A stretch of 64,000 nt of DNA from Mediterranea massiliensis (GCF_900128475.1 NZ_LT635836.1:448526-512525); one strand, 5' to 3'; positions 9,084 through 18,224 are shown, counted from the stretch's first letter. The notes: generated from the sequence alone by a model not told the origin. Program-made: numbers and translations.

Positions 9084-9143
9084 CACCTCAAGGGGTTAGA
9101 AGCCCATTTCGTAACAGGAAATGGTTTCTAGCCCCTTAGGTGG
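9084..9143 (+). promoter_or_regulatory. Long 5'-leader hairpin before the beta-barrel gene
   Basis: Left arm 9084-9110 and right arm 9118-9143 form an almost complete stem of about 25 bp (two single-base bulges and a few G-U or mismatched pairs) closed by the loop GTAACAG. There is no T-run after it, and the gene at 9193 follows 50 bp later. It looks like a leader structure, not a terminator: mRNA-stabilising, a protein-binding site, or a processed RNA. Confidence 0.6.
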
Positions 9144-9192
9144 CAAATAACCAGACTATAAAATTAAGGAAGTAATTCTTATAGAAGAATAG

Positions 9193-9942
9193 ATGAAGAA
9201 AAAAACAATTCTGCTGATGTTGCTGGCAATCGTGACGACCGCCAACGCATGGGCCCAGCGAGGAAAACGAGCTATCCAGCGAATAGACCGTGACGTACAG
9301 ACACGCGTATTCATCCCCAAAGGTACGTGGATGGTGGGAGGAACCGTCTCCTACTCTGAGCATGAACAGGACAATCTGAACTTCCTTGTCATCAAGGACG
9401 TCGAAGGAAACGGCTACGACTTCAGCGTTAGCCCCTACATCGGCTACTTCTTCCGTAACAACATGGCTGCAGGTATCCGTTTTGCCTATAACCGCGACTA
9501 CCTCGACCTGGGTAACCTGGACATTGATCTGGGTGACCTGACCCTTTCCTTCAACGACCTCTACTATCTGGAACATAAATACGAAGTGTCCGGGTTCTTC
9601 CGTTCCTATATTCCCATTGGACGTAGTAAGGTGTTCGGTCTCTTCAATGAGATGCGACTCACCTACGGATATGGTGAAGGAAAGAATTCTACTGGTTCGG
9701 GCACCGAGTATGACGGTACTTATCAGACCGTGCAGAATTTCCAGATCGGCTTTGCTCCGGGAATGACAGCCTTCATTACCAACTGGGCGGCAGCAGAAGT
9801 ATCGGTCGGCGTGATGGGTTTCGACTTCAAATGGACTGACCAGAAGACCAACCAGGTGGAAACGGGCAAGCGCCGCGTCTCCTCCGGCAACTTCAAGATA
9901 AACCTCTTCTCCATCAATCTCGGAATGACTTTCTACCTCTGA
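9193..9942 (+). CDS. Small outer-membrane beta-barrel protein
   Basis: 249 residues with an SPase I signal peptide (about 1-21, 'ANAWA' before the cut). The mature part alternates hydrophobic and polar residues in strands ending in aromatic residues ('GTVSYSEHE', 'SPYIGYFFRNNMAAGIRFAYNRDY', split by turns) and ends in 'GMTFYL', a C-terminal aromatic typical of OMP insertion. Probably an 8-10 strand barrel. It sits in the middle of the lipoprotein run and has its own promoter, and the next gene starts 4 bp after its stop. It may provide a pore or anchor for the neighbouring lipoproteins (inferred). Confidence 0.75.
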   Translation: MKKKTILLMLLAIVTTANAWAQRGKRAIQRIDRDVQTRVFIPKGTWMVGGTVSYSEHEQDNLNFLVIKDVEGNGYDFSVSPYIGYFFRNNMAAGIRFAYNRDYLDLGNLDIDLGDLTLSFNDLYYLEHKYEVSGFFRSYIPIGRSKVFGLFNEMRLTYGYGEGKNSTGSGTEYDGTYQTVQNFQIGFAPGMTAFITNWAAAEVSVGVMGFDFKWTDQKTNQVETGKRRVSSGNFKINLFSINLGMTFYL

Positions 9943-9946
9943 CAAC

Positions 9947-11617
9947 ATGAAACGAATGATTCAATATAACCTGACCCGCATCTTTGGCATACTGACACTG
10001 ACCGTCGGTATTCTCTCATCCTGCGCTATCGAAAACGACATTCCCTATCCCATCGTAGAGGCCTCCATCGAATCGATGACCGTGGAAGGCCAACGGGGTG
10101 CGGACGCAAACACCTTTACCGCCGCCACCATCAACAAGTCGACACGCACGGTGACCCTCTACGTGAACGACGGTGTAGACATCTCCCGCCTGCAAATTCT
10201 CAGCCTGAAGACAACCTCGGGCGCAGAGCTGCTGGCCGACTCGGCAGCCTGCGAGAACTATGCCAAATTTCCGACAGCGGGGTTTGCATCGCTGGACAGC
10301 ATCCCCCTGTCGTCCAACACACGGGTGAACTTTACGAATCCAGTCACCTTCACCCTACGTACCTACCAGGATTATCAGTGGAAAGTGACAGTAAACCAAA
10401 TTATTCAGCGGGATATCGACGTGGAGGGCATGACGGGCTGCGTCATCGATGCAGACACGCGAAGTGTTATCATTTACGTTAATCCTGACGACACAGACCT
10501 CACAAATCTGAATGTAAAAAAGATGAATCTGGGCGGCGAATATGGCCGCGTGACACCCGATCCAACCCTTCAAAAGGACTATTCGAAACCATCGACCTTC
10601 AACGTCAGTTGTTCATGGGAGGAATTTTTTTACGAATGGACCGTCTACGTCTACCCGGACAGCAACGAAAGCGGTAGTAGTTCGGCCAAGGCTTTTGCCA
10701 TGACTACCCGCGCCACGGTGACAGGCAATGTTCAGAGCGGCAAAACCCCGACGGTGGAATACCGCAAAGAAAGCGAAACATCGTGGAGCACCGTCCCCTC
10801 GGCCGACGTCAGCACATCAGGGAACACCTTCAGCGCCACACTGACAGGACTGAGTGCCTCGACTACCTATAAATACCGTATCAGCGTAGACGGCTCGGCT
10901 GGTAGCGAACAGACGTTCACCACCGCAGCGGCTACCCCGCTGGAAAACGGCGCAATGGAGGAATGGTCGCAGGACGGCAAGCAGTGGAATCCCTGGGGAG
11001 CAGGCAATGACTCTTTTTGGGGCACGGGAAATCCCGGTGCGGCTGCGTTCATCGGTAACCTGACCACTCCGACGGACGAAAGCGTGAAGGGACAAGCTGC
11101 CCTACTGGAAACCAAGAATGCCATCATCAAACTCGGGGCAGGCAACATCTTCACAGGTGATTTCGCCTTGGACGGGCTAAACGGTCTGTTGCACTTCGGA
11201 CGTCCGTTCACAGCTTTTCCCACCGCCCTACGCCTGAACTACAAATACACTTCGGCCACCATCGACATGATAGGCGACAACGTGGGCGACCTGGCCTCCC
11301 TGAAAGGACAACCGGATATGTTCCAAGTCTACATTGCCCTGTCTGACAAGTCGGAACCATACGAGATACGCAATGACCCGAAGAACCGCCATCTCTTCGA
11401 TCCGAACGATGCAAACATCATTGCTTACGGCGAATATACCTCCAGCGAAACAGTGACAAGCTATCAGCAACTGGAAATTCCTCTGGAATACCGCGCAACC
11501 AACCGCACTCCGAAGTATATCATCATCGTCGCTTCGTCAAGCAAGTATGGTGACTACTACATCGGCGGCGTAGGCAGCAAGCTGTGGCTGGATGAGATGG
11601 AATTGGTTTATGAATGA
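9947..11617 (+). CDS. PCMD-domain lipoprotein with two N-terminal beta modules
   Basis: 556-residue surface lipoprotein; lipobox LSSCA. In place of DUF4493 the N-terminal half holds two similar modules of about 85 residues ('ATINKSTRTVTLYVNDGVDISRL' repeated in form as 'CVIDADTRSVIIYVNPDDTDL'), which resemble DUF5018-like surface modules. A fibronectin-III-like segment ('TLTGLSASTTYKYRISV') and a PCMD-type C-terminus follow ('NGAMEEWSQ' to 'KLWLDEMELVYE'). The FN3-PCMD half is clearly paralogous to that of the gene at 7206-9056. It is tightly linked to the barrel gene (4 bp) and to the next gene (19 bp). Confidence 0.77.
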   Translation: MKRMIQYNLTRIFGILTLTVGILSSCAIENDIPYPIVEASIESMTVEGQRGADANTFTAATINKSTRTVTLYVNDGVDISRLQILSLKTTSGAELLADSAACENYAKFPTAGFASLDSIPLSSNTRVNFTNPVTFTLRTYQDYQWKVTVNQIIQRDIDVEGMTGCVIDADTRSVIIYVNPDDTDLTNLNVKKMNLGGEYGRVTPDPTLQKDYSKPSTFNVSCSWEEFFYEWTVYVYPDSNESGSSSAKAFAMTTRATVTGNVQSGKTPTVEYRKESETSWSTVPSADVSTSGNTFSATLTGLSASTTYKYRISVDGSAGSEQTFTTAAATPLENGAMEEWSQDGKQWNPWGAGNDSFWGTGNPGAAAFIGNLTTPTDESVKGQAALLETKNAIIKLGAGNIFTGDFALDGLNGLLHFGRPFTAFPTALRLNYKYTSATIDMIGDNVGDLASLKGQPDMFQVYIALSDKSEPYEIRNDPKNRHLFDPNDANIIAYGEYTSSETVTSYQQLEIPLEYRATNRTPKYIIIVASSSKYGDYYIGGVGSKLWLDEMELVYE

Positions 11618-11636
11618 CAAGAAAAGAATAGCGCAC

Positions 11637-13841
11637 ATGAAATATATCAAGTCAATCTATATCGGACTGGTGGGGATGCTGATGGCAGCCTGCCAGACGG
11701 AGCAGTGGGAAGCCACGCAAGGAGGCTTGTGCATCACCCTTGCCGAAGATGTCAGTATAAGTACCAAAAGTACACCTGCCGAACTGGGGAAACCGACAGC
11801 AGAGAAATTTACCCTGAATATCGTCAAGGAAAGTACCGGAGAATCTTTGTATAGCGGCGTATATACTTCACAACCGATTCCAGCCTCTACAGGTACATAC
11901 ACCGTAACTGCCACTTATGGTACAGATTATACCATTGCCCTCGATTCCCCCTATTACAAAGGAGAAGCAACCGGTGTGGAGGTTGAAGCAAATCAGCCTA
12001 CGCCTGTAACCTTGACGTGCAAGGTGGCCAACGCATTGACATCGATTGTTTATGGAGAGGGACAGATAGATAAATTCAACGACTTGTTCTCCACCTACGG
12101 TGTGGAAGTCAAAGTAGGCAATACTAGCGTAACCATCGGACGTAACGGTTCTACCACACAGAGTGCTTACTACCGTGCCGGTTCCACTCCCACATTCACC
12201 TTTAATGGAACGCTGAAAGAAAGTAACAAAAACGTCAGCATGGAGATTACCTCAGACAAACTGACGGCTGACGCTTTCCAAGCCGGACAGCATTGCATTT
12301 TTACCTTGTCGTTGGAACCTACTACAGCCGGTGCCATCATCACTGTGGAGAAAGTGGAAGTGGAGACAGTTACCATTTCGGAAACAATACCGATGGAGTG
12401 GTTGCCAAAGCCGAAAATTGATGCAGAAGGATTTGAAGCAAACAAACTTACGTTTACAGAAACAGAAACTCCTGAAGCGTCTATCAAGCTAAATACTTCG
12501 TCTACTTTACAAGACCTAAAAATCAAATTTAACTTTGAAGATTCACAATTCACTGCGTTCAATCAAGAATATACTCTTTCAACGTTAGATGAAGAAACTA
12601 GGAAGAACATAGAAGAAACATTAGGGATCTTCTTGCCACAGGTTGGTGATGCAGCGTCAACTATCCAGCTAAATAATCTCATAGCCCAATTACAGACAAA
12701 AAATGCAGGCGAAACGACCAATAATACCATTGAATTAGATGTAAAAGCCAATAACCGCTGGAGTAGTGAAGACGCTACTACCAATCGTGTTTATACATTG
12801 ACTTGTAATAAGCCTGAATTCAGCGTCAGTGTAGATGCAGGGAATTGTTGGTCTAGAGAATTTACGATTAACGAAATTACTGTTACAACCGGTAATGCCG
12901 AAATCATAAAAAACAACTTGAAATATCAATATTACAATGGTACCGAATGGATAGAATGTACAACTCGGGATGCCATTAAAGGCCGTACACAGCAATTTAA
13001 CATAGCAGCAGAAGATATAACACAAAAGAATTATAAAGTACGTGCTCTGTATCGTGATATTATCGCCTCAACAGAAACTGAAGTTTCCTTAGAAATGCCA
13101 GAACAATTACCAAACTCCGGAATGGAAGAATGGTATATAGAAGAAAAAAAGAAATCAAGTACATGGCCTTTCCCTGATAAAACATACTACACCTTTCATC
13201 CTTATTTAGAAGGTGCTGCTAACTATTCTTGGTGGGATACCAACAATGACAAAGCACAAGGGGGCACAGTAGTGGGAACAATATGGTACGAAGGGTGTTT
13301 TGCATCCTGTGTCAGTTATACAAACGATGCCCATGAAGGATCAAAAGCAGCTTTAATATATGTGTCAGGATGTGGTGATGGATACGCCAACACTTCAGTA
13401 ACCTATGTAGGTGGTGCTATGGTTGGAAGCCTCTTCATTGGCACATATAATTCAGGAATATCCCAAGGCCATAATTTTTCGTCACGCCCTTCTTCATTAT
13501 CTTTTTGGTATAAATATAAACCATACAACACAGATACCTTTAAAGCAATCATATCATTAAAAAATGGAGATAAAGAGATAGCTACTGGAACATATGAACC
13601 AACAGCCTATTCTACAGAAGATAATGAATATAATCAGGCTAATATTATTCTCCATTATAACAACAATAATGAAAAAGCTACTACCATATGTGTTCAATTT
13701 TTAGCCTCTAATAAAACATCGCTTAGTGAGAACGACTTTGAGAAAGGCACAACAATAAACTATCCCGTCATTGGAAATTGGACTGTACACATGGGAAGTG
13801 TTTTAAAGATTGACGACATCTCCCTCACCTACGACAAATAA
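11637..13841 (+). CDS. DUF4493 + PCMD-like large surface lipoprotein
   Basis: 734 residues from the ATG at 11637. The frame is open from 11592, but only the start at 11637 gives a proper lipoprotein signal (MKYIKSIYIG... ending MAACQ), and it avoids overlap with the preceding gene. DUF4493 module at about 20-260 ('GGLCITLAEDV', 'YTVTATYGTDY', 'SPYYKGEATGV'), a middle region of unknown type, then a C-terminal domain from 'NSGMEEWYIE' to 'VLKIDDISLTYD', the PCMD pattern. It is the largest protein in the cluster. Function unknown; the architecture suggests an extended surface binder. Confidence 0.75.
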   Translation: MKYIKSIYIGLVGMLMAACQTEQWEATQGGLCITLAEDVSISTKSTPAELGKPTAEKFTLNIVKESTGESLYSGVYTSQPIPASTGTYTVTATYGTDYTIALDSPYYKGEATGVEVEANQPTPVTLTCKVANALTSIVYGEGQIDKFNDLFSTYGVEVKVGNTSVTIGRNGSTTQSAYYRAGSTPTFTFNGTLKESNKNVSMEITSDKLTADAFQAGQHCIFTLSLEPTTAGAIITVEKVEVETVTISETIPMEWLPKPKIDAEGFEANKLTFTETETPEASIKLNTSSTLQDLKIKFNFEDSQFTAFNQEYTLSTLDEETRKNIEETLGIFLPQVGDAASTIQLNNLIAQLQTKNAGETTNNTIELDVKANNRWSSEDATTNRVYTLTCNKPEFSVSVDAGNCWSREFTINEITVTTGNAEIIKNNLKYQYYNGTEWIECTTRDAIKGRTQQFNIAAEDITQKNYKVRALYRDIIASTETEVSLEMPEQLPNSGMEEWYIEEKKKSSTWPFPDKTYYTFHPYLEGAANYSWWDTNNDKAQGGTVVGTIWYEGCFASCVSYTNDAHEGSKAALIYVSGCGDGYANTSVTYVGGAMVGSLFIGTYNSGISQGHNFSSRPSSLSFWYKYKPYNTDTFKAIISLKNGDKEIATGTYEPTAYSTEDNEYNQANIILHYNNNNEKATTICVQFLASNKTSLSENDFEKGTTINYPVIGNWTVHMGSVLKIDDISLTYDK

Positions 13842-13853
13842 TATACCGAACTT

Positions 13854-14546
13854 ATGAAACAGACATTCTATATCTTACTCAGTCTCTTCCTGCTAATCAG
13901 TTGCCAGCAGGAAGATATCCTGTCGGAACAAGGCAAAGGATACCTCCAATTGACGGATTTATCCCTTGCATCGCCGACCATAGAAAGCCTGCACACCCGT
14001 GCTGTGGATGAAGACTTGTACGTGAAGATAATCGGGACAGATATCAACAACACATACGAACCAGGAACATTCCCCAATAAAATAGAACTGGAAGCAGGCG
14101 AATATACCCTAAAGGCATATAACGACGCTTATAAGAACAAGACAGCCAATGCCCCGCAATATTACGTAGAAACGACTTTCACCATCGAAGCGGAAAAAGT
14201 GACTTATCCTACCATATCTGTACCGATGGTCAATGTCGGCATCAGCCTGGCAACACTGTCCGACGAGCTTCAAGGGTTGTTTAATGACGTTAAACTTTCG
14301 TTCTATACGACAAATGAACAAGCAACAACAACCCTTCAACCCGGAGGAATCGCTTACATGGACTATGCAGAAGATATGACCTTTACCTACACGCTGACTG
14401 CAACGAATGCAGATAACGAAACCTTCACTACAGAAAGGAAGACCTATGGAAACGTGGAAGGAGAAAAGGTAGAACCGGGACATTGCTACGTCATCACCTA
14501 TTCCCTGGCTTCGCCCACTCAACTCAAAACAACTGTAAATCCATAA
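13854..14546 (+). CDS. DUF4493-domain lipoprotein (last gene of cluster)
   Basis: 230-residue lipoprotein with lipobox LISCQ and a single DUF4493 module that fits the family well ('GKGYLQLTDLSL', 'TRAVDEDLYVKI', 'IELEAGEYTLKAYN', 'VPMVNVGISLA'). Starts 12 bp after the previous stop. Like the first gene of the run it has no C-terminal extension, so the cluster begins and ends with single-module members. menA starts 8 bp downstream and may be cotranscribed. Confidence 0.8.
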   Translation: MKQTFYILLSLFLLISCQQEDILSEQGKGYLQLTDLSLASPTIESLHTRAVDEDLYVKIIGTDINNTYEPGTFPNKIELEAGEYTLKAYNDAYKNKTANAPQYYVETTFTIEAEKVTYPTISVPMVNVGISLATLSDELQGLFNDVKLSFYTTNEQATTTLQPGGIAYMDYAEDMTFTYTLTATNADNETFTTERKTYGNVEGEKVEPGHCYVITYSLASPTQLKTTVNP

Positions 14547-14554
14547 CAGTCTCT

Positions 14555-15457
14555 ATGCACCCCAACTCCCCCCGCGCCTGGCTCCTCGCCGCTCGCCCCA
14601 AGACACTGACGGCCGCCCTCATCCCCGTAATGCTGGGCTGTGCGCTGGCCTTTGCCGACCGAAAGTTCCAGACGGAGGAAGCGGTGCTGTGCCTGCTCTT
14701 CGCCTGCCTGATGCAAGTAGCAGCCAACTTCATTAACGACCTGTTCGACTTCCGGAAAGGCAGCGACCGCAGTGACCGCCTCGGCCCCCAACGGGCCTGT
14801 GCGGAAGGATGGATTACGCCACATGCCATGACCGTCGGCATCGGCATCGTGCTGACCTTGGCCTGTGCATGCGGACTCGGCGTATTGTACTTTGCCTGGG
14901 GAAGTCTGCCGCACGGCGGATGGGAACTGGTGTTACTGGGCGTGCTGTGCCTGCTGTTTGCGTTTCTCTACACCACCGTGCTCTCCTACCGGGGCTGGGG
15001 CGACATGCTGGTACTGGTGTTCTTCGGCTTCGTGCCCGTGGGCGGCACCTACTATGTACAGACGGGGCAGGTGAACGGAGACGTGTGCCTGCTGTCGCTC
15101 GTATCGGGACTGGTCATCGACACACTGCTGATGGTGAACAACTATCGCGACCGTGAGCAGGACCGTATCAGCGGGAAACGGACCCTGGTCGTGAGATATG
15201 GAGAGCGCTTCGGAGCCGGCCTGTATCTGGGGCTGGGCGCAGCGGCCGTATTGCTCTGCACCGGCCTGGTAGGCAGCGGAAGGCTGACGTGGACGGAATT
15301 CGTCTGGGCACCGTGCCTCTACCTCTGCCTCCACTTCCTGACGTGGCGCAACATGGTAAAAATCCGGGAAGGCAAGGAACTGAACCGCATCCTGGGCGCC
15401 ACTTCCCGAAACATGCTGCTCATGAGCCTGCTGCTCTGTGCCGCTCTCCTCTTCTGA
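14555..15457 (+). CDS. menA: 1,4-dihydroxy-2-naphthoate polyprenyltransferase MenA
   Basis: Integral membrane UbiA-family prenyltransferase of menaquinone synthesis: joins a polyprenyl diphosphate to 1,4-dihydroxy-2-naphthoate. The two Mg-diphosphate binding motifs are present: 'NDLFDFRKGSDRSDR' (N-x3-D-x8-D type) and 'NNYRDREQDRISGKRTL'. About eight hydrophobic segments are visible. The start at 14555 ('MHPNSPRAWLLAARPKTL') matches the family's usual N-terminus; the longer open frame from 14483 overlaps the preceding gene and is rejected. About 300 residues, normal length. Menaquinone serves the fumarate reductase chain of these anaerobes. Confidence 0.93.
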   Translation: MHPNSPRAWLLAARPKTLTAALIPVMLGCALAFADRKFQTEEAVLCLLFACLMQVAANFINDLFDFRKGSDRSDRLGPQRACAEGWITPHAMTVGIGIVLTLACACGLGVLYFAWGSLPHGGWELVLLGVLCLLFAFLYTTVLSYRGWGDMLVLVFFGFVPVGGTYYVQTGQVNGDVCLLSLVSGLVIDTLLMVNNYRDREQDRISGKRTLVVRYGERFGAGLYLGLGAAAVLLCTGLVGSGRLTWTEFVWAPCLYLCLHFLTWRNMVKIREGKELNRILGATSRNMLLMSLLLCAALLF

Positions 15458-15465
15458 GGGAATGA

Positions 15466-15957
15466 TTATCCTGCCAGCTCCACCACTTCCAGGTCCCGAA
15501 ACACACCGTCGTCGATGACGAAGCGGACCAACGTGCGCACTTTGTGAAAACCATACTTGCCGGCAGCTCCCGGATTGATGTGGAGCATGCCGAGTGTCTT
15601 GTCGTACTTCACCTTCAGGATGTGCGAATGCCCGCTGATGAAGAGCTTGGGCGGGCGCGTGAGCAGACTGCCCGCTATCGAGGGATCGTACTTGCCGGGA
15701 TAACCGCCGATGTGCTTCATCAGTACCTCGGCACCGCCCGCCGTGAAGCGGAGGGTCTGCGGATACAGACGGCGGAGGTCCTGCCCGTCGATGTTTCCAT
15801 ACACGGCCCGGAAAGGGCGGAAGGCGGCCAGGCGTTCGGCCACCTCAAGCGAACCGATGTCGCCGGCATGCCAGATTTCGTCGCACGGTTCGAAGTATTG
15901 CAAGTATTTCTCGTCCCAATATCCGTGTGTATCGGACAGCAAACCTATTTTTATCAT
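15466..15957 (-). CDS. YfcE/MJ0936-type metallophosphoesterase
   Basis: 163-residue cytoplasmic calcineurin-like phosphoesterase. Metal-binding motifs are in order: 'SDTHG' near residue 8, 'HAGDIG', 'GNID', and 'SGHSH'. This short form matches the YfcE family of phosphodiesterases with broad in-vitro activity; the physiological substrate is unknown. The start at 15957 (MIKIGLLSDTHG) is chosen because the longer frame to 15993 would begin upstream of the promoter -7 element at 15979-15986. It converges with menA (8 bp apart) and diverges from ppk1. Confidence 0.85.
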   Translation of the reverse strand: MIKIGLLSDTHGYWDEKYLQYFEPCDEIWHAGDIGSLEVAERLAAFRPFRAVYGNIDGQDLRRLYPQTLRFTAGGAEVLMKHIGGYPGKYDPSIAGSLLTRPPKLFISGHSHILKVKYDKTLGMLHINPGAAGKYGFHKVRTLVRFVIDDGVFRDLEVVELAG

Positions 15958-15964
15958 CTTTTCA

Positions 15965-15996
15965 TTTGTTTTTGTGTGCAAAGGTAAGTACATTTG
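15965..15996 (+). promoter_or_regulatory. Probable ppk1 promoter
   Basis: TTTG (15965-15968), a 20-bp spacer and TACATTTG (15989-15996) match the Bacteroidetes -33/-7 pattern. The leader before the ATG at 16077 would be about 75 nt. The element overlaps the divergent phosphoesterase promoter. Confidence 0.55.
15979..15986 (-). promoter_or_regulatory. -7 element for the phosphoesterase gene
   Basis: The minus strand reads TACCTTTG (plus CAAAGGTA), an exact TAnnTTTG match 22 bp before the ATG at 15957. It lies back to back with the ppk1 -7 element. Confidence 0.6.
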
Positions 15997-16076
15997 CCTT
16001 ACATTCGCCTAAGAGAGACGGATTAGTTGACAGAAATCCATCAGCTTCTCCCCTCTTTCGCCCTAAATCTACAGTT

Positions 16077-18140
16077 ATGGAATATCAGTTCTTCAAACGA
16101 GACATCAGCTGGCTGTCGTTCAACTACCGCGTCCTGCTCGAAGCCGACGACGACACCCTGCCGCTATACGAACGCATCAACTTCATCTCCATCTATTCGT
16201 CCAACCTGGAAGAATTCTACAAGGTGCGGGTGGCCGACCACAAGGCCATAGCCACCGGCAAGACGCCCGAAGACGAGGAAAGCGTACAGTCGGCCATCGA
16301 GCTGGTGGACGAAATCAACGACGAAGTGAACCGTCAACTGGAGGACCGTATCCGTATCTACGAAACCAAAATACTGCCCGCCCTGCGCAAGCATCACATC
16401 GTATTCTACCAGAGCCCGGAGGTGGAGCCCTTCCACCGGGAATTCGTGCGCCGCTTCTTCCTGGAAGAAATCTTTCCCTACCTGGCCCCCGTACCGGTGA
16501 CGAAGGACCGCATCATCTCCTTCCTGCGCGACAACCGCCTGTACCTGGCCGTCCGCCTCTATCCCAAGACGGAAGAGCCAGACGCTCCCTGCGCTCCCGA
16601 ATACTTCGTGATGAAACTGCCCTACAGCAAGGTGCCCCGCTTTATCGAACTGCCCAAGGAGGGGAAAAACTATTACCTGATGTTCATCGAAGACATCATC
16701 AAGGCCAACCTGGGCACCATCTTCCCCGGCTATCGGGTGGACAGCAGCTACTGCATCAAGATATCGCGCGACGCCGACATCCTGATAGACGACGCCACGA
16801 GCAGCAACGAGATCATCGAACAGCTGAAAACAAAAGTGAAGAAGCGGAAGACGGGCGCCGTGTGCCGCTTCGTGTACGACCGCGCCATGCCCCACGACTT
16901 CCTGGAGTTTCTGGTAGACGCCTACCGGATAGACCGCAACGAGCTGGTGCCGGGCGACAAACACCTCAACCTGGAAGACCTGAACCACCTGCCCAACCCC
17001 AACCCGAACCTGCCACCCATGCAGAAGCCGCAACCCATGAAGCTGACCTGCCTGAACGAGCGGGAATCCGTCTTCGACTACGTGCAGCGGCAGGACCTGC
17101 TGCTGCACTATCCCTACCACTCGTTCGAACACTTCATCCACTTCCTCTACGAAGCCGTACACGAGCCCACGGTGAGGGAAATCATGGTGACCCAGTATCG
17201 CGTGGCGGAGAACTCGGAGGTGATCAACGCCCTGGTGGCCGCTGCACAGAACGGCAAGAAGGTGACCGTGTTTGTGGAGCTGAAGGCCCGGTTCGACGAG
17301 GAGAACAACCTGGCCACAGCCGCCATGATGCAGAAAGCCGGTATCCGCATCATCTACAGCCTGCCCAAGCTGAAGGTACACGCCAAGGTGGCGCTCGTGC
17401 TGCGCAAGGACCGCGAAGGCCACAAGCTGCCCGGCTACGCCTACATCAGTACCGGCAACTTCAACGAAAAGACAGCCACCCTCTATGCCGACTGCGGCCT
17501 GTTTACCTGCAACCCGGTCATCGTCAACGACCTGCACACCCTCTTCCGCACGCTGAAAGGCAAGGTGGCCGCCCCCGTATTCCACCGCCTGCTGGTGGCC
17601 CGCTTCAACCTGATACCCGAACTGAACAAACTGATAGACCACGAAATAGCGCTGGCCAAGGCCGGCAAAGGCGGGCGCATCATCCTGAAAATGAATGCCC
17701 TGCAGGACCCTGTCATGATCAGCCGGCTCTACGAGGCTTCGGAAGCGGGAGTGGAAATCGACCTCATCGTCCGTGGCATCTGCTGCCTCATCCCCAACCA
17801 GCCCTACAGCCGCCACATCCGCATCACCCGCATCGTGGACACCTTCCTGGAGCATGCCCGCGTGTGGTACTTCGGCAACGGGGGCAAGCCACGCCTCTTT
17901 CTGGGTTCGCCCGACTGGATGCGGCGCAACCTCTACCGCCGCATCGAGGCCGTAGTACCCGTACTCGACGAACGCCTCAAGCAGGAACTGACGGACATGC
18001 TCTACATCCAGCTGGCCGACCGGCGCAAGGCGTGCTTCGTGGACGAACACCTGCGCAACTGCTGGAAGTCGCCCCACCCGCAACGCGAACAGGTAAGGGC
18101 GCAATACACGTTCTACGAGTATCTGAAAGAACGATTGTAA
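16077..18140 (+). CDS. ppk1: Polyphosphate kinase 1
   Basis: Synthesises polyphosphate reversibly from ATP. 687 residues, almost exactly the E. coli length. The phospholipase-D-like active site has H435 in 'KVHAKVAL', the equivalent of the autophosphorylated histidine of E. coli PPK1, and a second histidine in 'FLEHARVWYF' (H593). The N-terminal helical domain begins 'FFKRDISWLSFNYRVL'. The start at 16077 is chosen because the longer open frame from 15927 runs through the promoter and lacks family similarity. A Pit-type phosphate transporter follows with a Pho-box-like element between, so phosphate uptake and storage genes are adjacent. Confidence 0.96.
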   Translation: MEYQFFKRDISWLSFNYRVLLEADDDTLPLYERINFISIYSSNLEEFYKVRVADHKAIATGKTPEDEESVQSAIELVDEINDEVNRQLEDRIRIYETKILPALRKHHIVFYQSPEVEPFHREFVRRFFLEEIFPYLAPVPVTKDRIISFLRDNRLYLAVRLYPKTEEPDAPCAPEYFVMKLPYSKVPRFIELPKEGKNYYLMFIEDIIKANLGTIFPGYRVDSSYCIKISRDADILIDDATSSNEIIEQLKTKVKKRKTGAVCRFVYDRAMPHDFLEFLVDAYRIDRNELVPGDKHLNLEDLNHLPNPNPNLPPMQKPQPMKLTCLNERESVFDYVQRQDLLLHYPYHSFEHFIHFLYEAVHEPTVREIMVTQYRVAENSEVINALVAAAQNGKKVTVFVELKARFDEENNLATAAMMQKAGIRIIYSLPKLKVHAKVALVLRKDREGHKLPGYAYISTGNFNEKTATLYADCGLFTCNPVIVNDLHTLFRTLKGKVAAPVFHRLLVARFNLIPELNKLIDHEIALAKAGKGGRIILKMNALQDPVMISRLYEASEAGVEIDLIVRGICCLIPNQPYSRHIRITRIVDTFLEHARVWYFGNGGKPRLFLGSPDWMRRNLYRRIEAVVPVLDERLKQELTDMLYIQLADRRKACFVDEHLRNCWKSPHPQREQVRAQYTFYEYLKERL

Positions 18141-18192
18141 CACGATTGTAACATGTATGACAATCACCTGTAACACAAACATCCGTTCTTTG
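18136..18192 (+). promoter_or_regulatory. Pho-box-like array and promoter of the phosphate transporter
   Basis: Direct repeats TGTAACA at 18136, 18147 and 18169, with a related TGACAAT at 18158, lie exactly 11 bp apart. The last ends 10 bp before a degenerate -7 TTCTTTG (18186-18192). A 7-bp repeat with 4-bp spacers replacing the -35/-33 region is the layout of PhoB-activated promoters. The first unit overlaps the ppk1 stop codon. Confidence 0.5.
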
Positions 18193-18224
18193 CAAACGGA
18201 AATAAAATACACAATTACATCAAT

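Noticed and set aside
15958..15993. Longer N-terminus for the YfcE-type phosphoesterase
   Set aside because: The extra codons lie over the -7 element at 15979-15986 and have no family similarity.
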